From Phycisphaerales bacterium UBA7812 (lineage in GTDB: Bacteria; Planctomycetota; Phycisphaerae; Phycisphaerales; UBA1924), in contig DLBY01000059.1 of NCBI GenBank assembly GCA_002480345.1, positions 9,889 to 20,757 of the forward strand: a stretch of DNA of 10,869 bases, read 5' to 3'. Position numbers and translations under genes: made by a program. Under the pieces are notes generated by a model. That model did no database searches, was not told the origin of the DNA, and worked only from the letters and a program-made list of their open reading frames with translations. Positions 8,218 to 10,869 of the stretch are shown here, in pieces. How positions within the stretch are numbered: position 1 is the first letter of the stretch; the number at the start of each line of letters is the position of its first letter.

Positions 8218-8232
8218 GCGGCGTCGCGCCGC
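8218..8232 (+). other. Perfect 6-bp stem-loop in the leader of the propeller gene
   Basis: GCGGCG and CGCCGC form a perfect stem with the three-base loop TCG, 50 bases before the ATG at 8283. It may be part of the 5' leader of the propeller gene or a termination aid for the GH2 transcript. Chance formation is quite possible at this base composition. Confidence 0.3.
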
Positions 8233-8282
8233 GCCTCCGGTGCGCGTCGCACAGCAACCGAGTTTTTCCGGGGCGTTCCACA

Positions 8283-10869
8283 ATGCGTAATCGAATCCAC
8301 CGTCTGTTCTCTCGACTCGGTGTCGCTCTGCTGATCGGCGTCGCGGCGTGTCCCGCGTGGGGCGAAGAGCCCGATGCGGAGCCCGTGTCGCCGCTGAGCG
8401 CCGAGACATTCGACGGGCTTGAACTCCGCTCGATCGGCCCGGCCCTGATGTCGGGTCGGATCGCGGACATCGCGATTCACCCCGACGATCAGAGCACCTG
8501 GTATGTCGCTGTTGGCAGCGGGAATCTCTGGAAGACCACGAACGCCGGGACGAGTTGGGCGCCGATCTTCGATGATCAGGGCTCCTATTCGATCGGATGT
8601 GTCACCCTCGATCCGAACAACCCCGAGGTCGTGTGGGTCGGGACTGGTGAGAATGTCAGCGGTCGGCATGTCGGGTTCGGAGACGGCGTGTACCGCAGCC
8701 GGGACGGGGGGAAGTCCTGGGAGAACCTGGGGCTGCGGGGTTCCGAGCACATCGGGATGATCGCGATCGACCCGCGGGATTCCGACACCGTCTATGTCGC
8801 GGTGCAGGGGCCGCTCTGGTCCGAGGGGGGCGAGCGGGGCCTCTACAAGTCGACGGACGGCTTCGTCACTTGGGAGAAGATCCTCGGGGGGGGCGATTAC
8901 ACCGGGGTCAACGAGGTACACCTCGACCCGCGTGATCCGGATGTGCTCTACGCCGTGACGCACCAGAAGTACCGCAATGTCGCGGCGCTGATCAACGGGG
9001 GACCCGAGAGCGGGATCCACAAATCGACCGATGGGGGACGGACCTGGCGCGAGCTCACCAACGGCCTTCCCGACGACGACAAGGGAAAAATCGGTCTCGC
9101 GGTCTCGCCCATCGATCCGGACATCGTTTACGCGACGGTCGAGCTCGCGCACCGGGAAGGCGGGTTCTACCGGAGCGCGGACGGCGGCGAGTCGTGGACC
9201 AAGCAGTCTGATTATCTCTCAGGCGGGACCGGACCCCACTATTACCAGGAGATCTTCGCGAGCCCGCACCAGCTCGACCGGGTCTACCAGATGGATGTGC
9301 GCTTGCATGTGACGGAAGACGGCGGCAAGTCGTTCAGCAGGCTGCGCACGACGCACAAGCACAGCGACAACCATGCGCTCGCGTTCGACCCGAACGACCC
9401 GGAGTACCTGCTCGCAGGGTGCGACGGCGGGCTCTACGAGAGCTGGGACCTGGGCGAGACCTGGAAGTATGTCGCCAATCTGCCCGTAACCCAGTTCTAC
9501 AAGGTCGATGTCGATTACGACGAGCCCTTCTACAACATCATCGGGGGGACGCAGGACAACGCGACCCAGTACGGCCCGTCCCGCACGGACAACAACCACG
9601 GGATCCGCAACTCGGACTGGATGATCACCGTCTTCGGGGACGGGCACCAGCCGGCGATCGATCCGACGAACCCGGACATCATCTACTCGCAGTGGCAGCA
9701 GGGGAACTTCGTCCGCCACGATCGGAAGACGGGGGAGATCGTCTACATCCAGCCGCAGCCTGCCGAGGGCGAAGAGGCGGACCGGTTCAACTGGGATGCC
9801 CCGATCCTGCTGAGCCCGCACGATCCGTCCCGGGTGTTCGTCGCGAGCCAGCGGGTGTGGCGCAGCGATGATCACGGCGATTCATGGGAGGCGATCAGCG
9901 GGGACCTGTCCCGCGGGATTGATCGGCTCACCGCGCCGATGATGGGACGCGTGCAGAGCATCGATGCGGTCTGGGACCTCTACGCGATGTCGCAGTACGG
10001 CACCGTGACCTCGATCGCGGAATCGCCGAAACAGCCGGGGCTGATCTACGCGGGGACCGACGATGGTCTCGTGCATGTCACCGAGGACGGGGGCGAGTCC
10101 TGGCGCCGGATCGACCCGCTTCCCGGGGTGCCCGAGTTCTCGTATGTGAACGACATCAAGGCCGACCTGCACGACGCGGACACGGTGTACATCTGCCTGG
10201 ACAATCACAAGGCGGGGGACTTCACGCCTTACCTTCTGATGAGCACGGATCGGGGGCGCACATGGTCGTCGATTCGGGGCGACCTGCCCGATCGGCACCT
10301 CGTCTGGCGACTCGTGCAGGATCATGTGAACGCCGATCTGCTGTTCCTCGGCACAGAGTTCGGCGTCTTCTTCACGGTGGATCGCGGCGCGAAGTGGGTC
10401 AAGCTGACGGGCGGGGTCCCGAATATTCCCTTCCGCGACCTCGCGATCCAGCGTCGGGAGAACGACCTTGTGGGCGCGACCTTCGGGCGGGGGTTCTATG
10501 TGCTCGACGATTACACGCCCCTCCGCTCGGTCTCGGAAGATGTGCTCGAGCAGGACGCCGTCCTCTTCCCGGTCCGTGACGCGTGGTGGTACATCCCGCG
10601 GCGCACGCTCGGGTACGGCGCGAAGGCATCGCAGGGCGACGCGTTCTTCGTCGCGCCCAACCCGCCGTTCGGGGCCGCGTTTACCTACTACCTGAAAGAC
10701 ACGCTCAAGACGCAGAAGGAGCGCCGAGCCGAGCGGGAAGCGGAGCTTGCCGAGAAGGGCGAGGACACGCCCACGCCGGGCTGGGCGGCGCTGCGTGAGG
10801 AAGACCGGGAGGAGCCCCCCGTGGTTGTCCTGACGGTGCGGGACTCGGACGGGGAGGTTGTCCGCCGCG
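8283..10869 (+). CDS. Secreted Asp-box (BNR / VPS10-like) beta-propeller protein, 3' end outside the window
   Basis: The frame stays open from the ATG at 8283 to the last base, giving 862 residues without a stop; related proteins usually run to about 1,000 or more, so a modest C-terminal part is missing. A signal peptide starts the protein (RNRIHRLFSR, then a hydrophobic stretch), cleaved either near AWG-EE at 27/28 or at a lipobox-like VAAC (Cys23). Eleven Asp-box motifs (S/T-x-D-x-G-x-x-W and variants) start at residues 85, 139, 190, 248, 298, 344, 387, 528, 600, 654 and 698, so the protein is a large, probably double, beta-propeller as in sortilin/VPS10 or GH74-like proteins. The family signature GATFGRGFYVLDD follows the last box. 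A charged helical stretch at about 804-830 (KTQKERRAEREAE) precedes the start of a beta-rich domain (VVVLTVRDSDGEVV). Database entries often call such proteins 'glycosyl hydrolase', but I see no proven catalytic pair. Binding or hydrolysis of external glycan or peptide is possible. No clear ribosome-binding site is seen; GGGG at 8270-8273 is the nearest. Confidence 0.92.
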   Translation, partial: MRNRIHRLFSRLGVALLIGVAACPAWGEEPDAEPVSPLSAETFDGLELRSIGPALMSGRIADIAIHPDDQSTWYVAVGSGNLWKTTNAGTSWAPIFDDQGSYSIGCVTLDPNNPEVVWVGTGENVSGRHVGFGDGVYRSRDGGKSWENLGLRGSEHIGMIAIDPRDSDTVYVAVQGPLWSEGGERGLYKSTDGFVTWEKILGGGDYTGVNEVHLDPRDPDVLYAVTHQKYRNVAALINGGPESGIHKSTDGGRTWRELTNGLPDDDKGKIGLAVSPIDPDIVYATVELAHREGGFYRSADGGESWTKQSDYLSGGTGPHYYQEIFASPHQLDRVYQMDVRLHVTEDGGKSFSRLRTTHKHSDNHALAFDPNDPEYLLAGCDGGLYESWDLGETWKYVANLPVTQFYKVDVDYDEPFYNIIGGTQDNATQYGPSRTDNNHGIRNSDWMITVFGDGHQPAIDPTNPDIIYSQWQQGNFVRHDRKTGEIVYIQPQPAEGEEADRFNWDAPILLSPHDPSRVFVASQRVWRSDDHGDSWEAISGDLSRGIDRLTAPMMGRVQSIDAVWDLYAMSQYGTVTSIAESPKQPGLIYAGTDDGLVHVTEDGGESWRRIDPLPGVPEFSYVNDIKADLHDADTVYICLDNHKAGDFTPYLLMSTDRGRTWSSIRGDLPDRHLVWRLVQDHVNADLLFLGTEFGVFFTVDRGAKWVKLTGGVPNIPFRDLAIQRRENDLVGATFGRGFYVLDDYTPLRSVSEDVLEQDAVLFPVRDAWWYIPRRTLGYGAKASQGDAFFVAPNPPFGAAFTYYLKDTLKTQKERRAEREAELAEKGEDTPTPGWAALREEDREEPPVVVLTVRDSDGEVVRR

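Larger units (their letters stand above)
8089..8282. other. GC-rich intergenic spacer
   Basis: These 194 bases separate the GH2 gene from the Asp-box propeller gene. They hold three short perfect stem-loops (8109-8129, 8142-8156, 8218-8232), none followed directly by a T-run, so no textbook intrinsic terminator. A five-T stretch at 8263-8267 lies about 30 bases after the last stem, too far to act with it. The only promoter-like hexamer is TAAACT at 8212-8217, without a -35 partner. No small gene with plausible protein composition is visible on either strand. Confidence 0.5.

Noticed and set aside
8009..8290. 93-codon frame bridging the GH2 stop and the propeller start
   Set aside because: GTG start inside GH2 coding sequence, no ribosome-binding site, Arg/Ser/Gly-rich translation without similarity to anything I recognise. 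Its fit to the gap is probably coincidence.
10690..10775. Charged helical stretch near the end of the propeller protein as a foreign insertion
   Set aside because: A similar Lys/Glu/Arg-rich helix at this place is, as far as I recall, normal for this family, so it is not evidence of transfer.
1..10869. Mobile element, CRISPR array, tRNA/rRNA, toxin-antitoxin or defence genes
   Set aside because: I found no terminal inverted repeats, spaced direct repeats, transposase or integrase motifs, cloverleaf-like segments or short two-gene modules on either strand.

Overview
The window is GC-rich and carries three large genes, all on the + strand and all encoding proteins that look exported. Protein style points to a planctomycete, most likely a Phycisphaerae-like member of the PVC group. 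The reasons are a giant ThuA / SGNH / sorbosone-dehydrogenase-like / HEAT / cytochrome c fusion of the kind annotated as 'PVC-type heme-binding CxxCH protein', very large secreted carbohydrate-active or propeller proteins, and heavy use of G/C-ending codons. This is an inference from family distribution; no rRNA or marker gene is present.

Layout: bases 1-78 hold no recognisable gene. Bases 79-5112 encode a 1,677-residue lipoprotein with five modules, a CxxCH heme site and a C-terminal membrane helix. After a 51-base spacer, 5164-8088 encode a 974-residue lipoprotein glycoside hydrolase of family 2 (GH2, beta-galactosidase-like) whose C-terminal module seems to be interrupted by a discoidin (F5/8 type C) domain. 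After a 194-base GC-rich spacer with three small perfect stem-loops, 8283 to the window end encodes the first 862 residues of a secreted Asp-box (BNR/VPS10-like) beta-propeller protein. Its stop codon lies outside the window.

Working together (inference): all three proteins should sit outside the cytoplasmic membrane. The GH2 enzyme would release sugars from an external glycan, helped by its discoidin domain. The multi-module protein may oxidise a sugar or related alcohol and pass electrons to its own c-type heme. The Asp-box propeller may bind or process glycan or protein. The set fits outer-surface or periplasmic polysaccharide use, but nothing in the sequence fixes a substrate.

No tRNA, rRNA, CRISPR array, insertion sequence, phage gene or defence system is visible. 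The many long ORFs on the opposite strand and in other frames are Arg/Pro/Ala-rich by-products of the high GC content. The most unusual features are architectural: the multi-module fusion with anchors at both ends, the conventional Met-ligated type of cytochrome domain in it, its degenerate SGNH module, and the domain-in-domain insertion in the GH2 enzyme.
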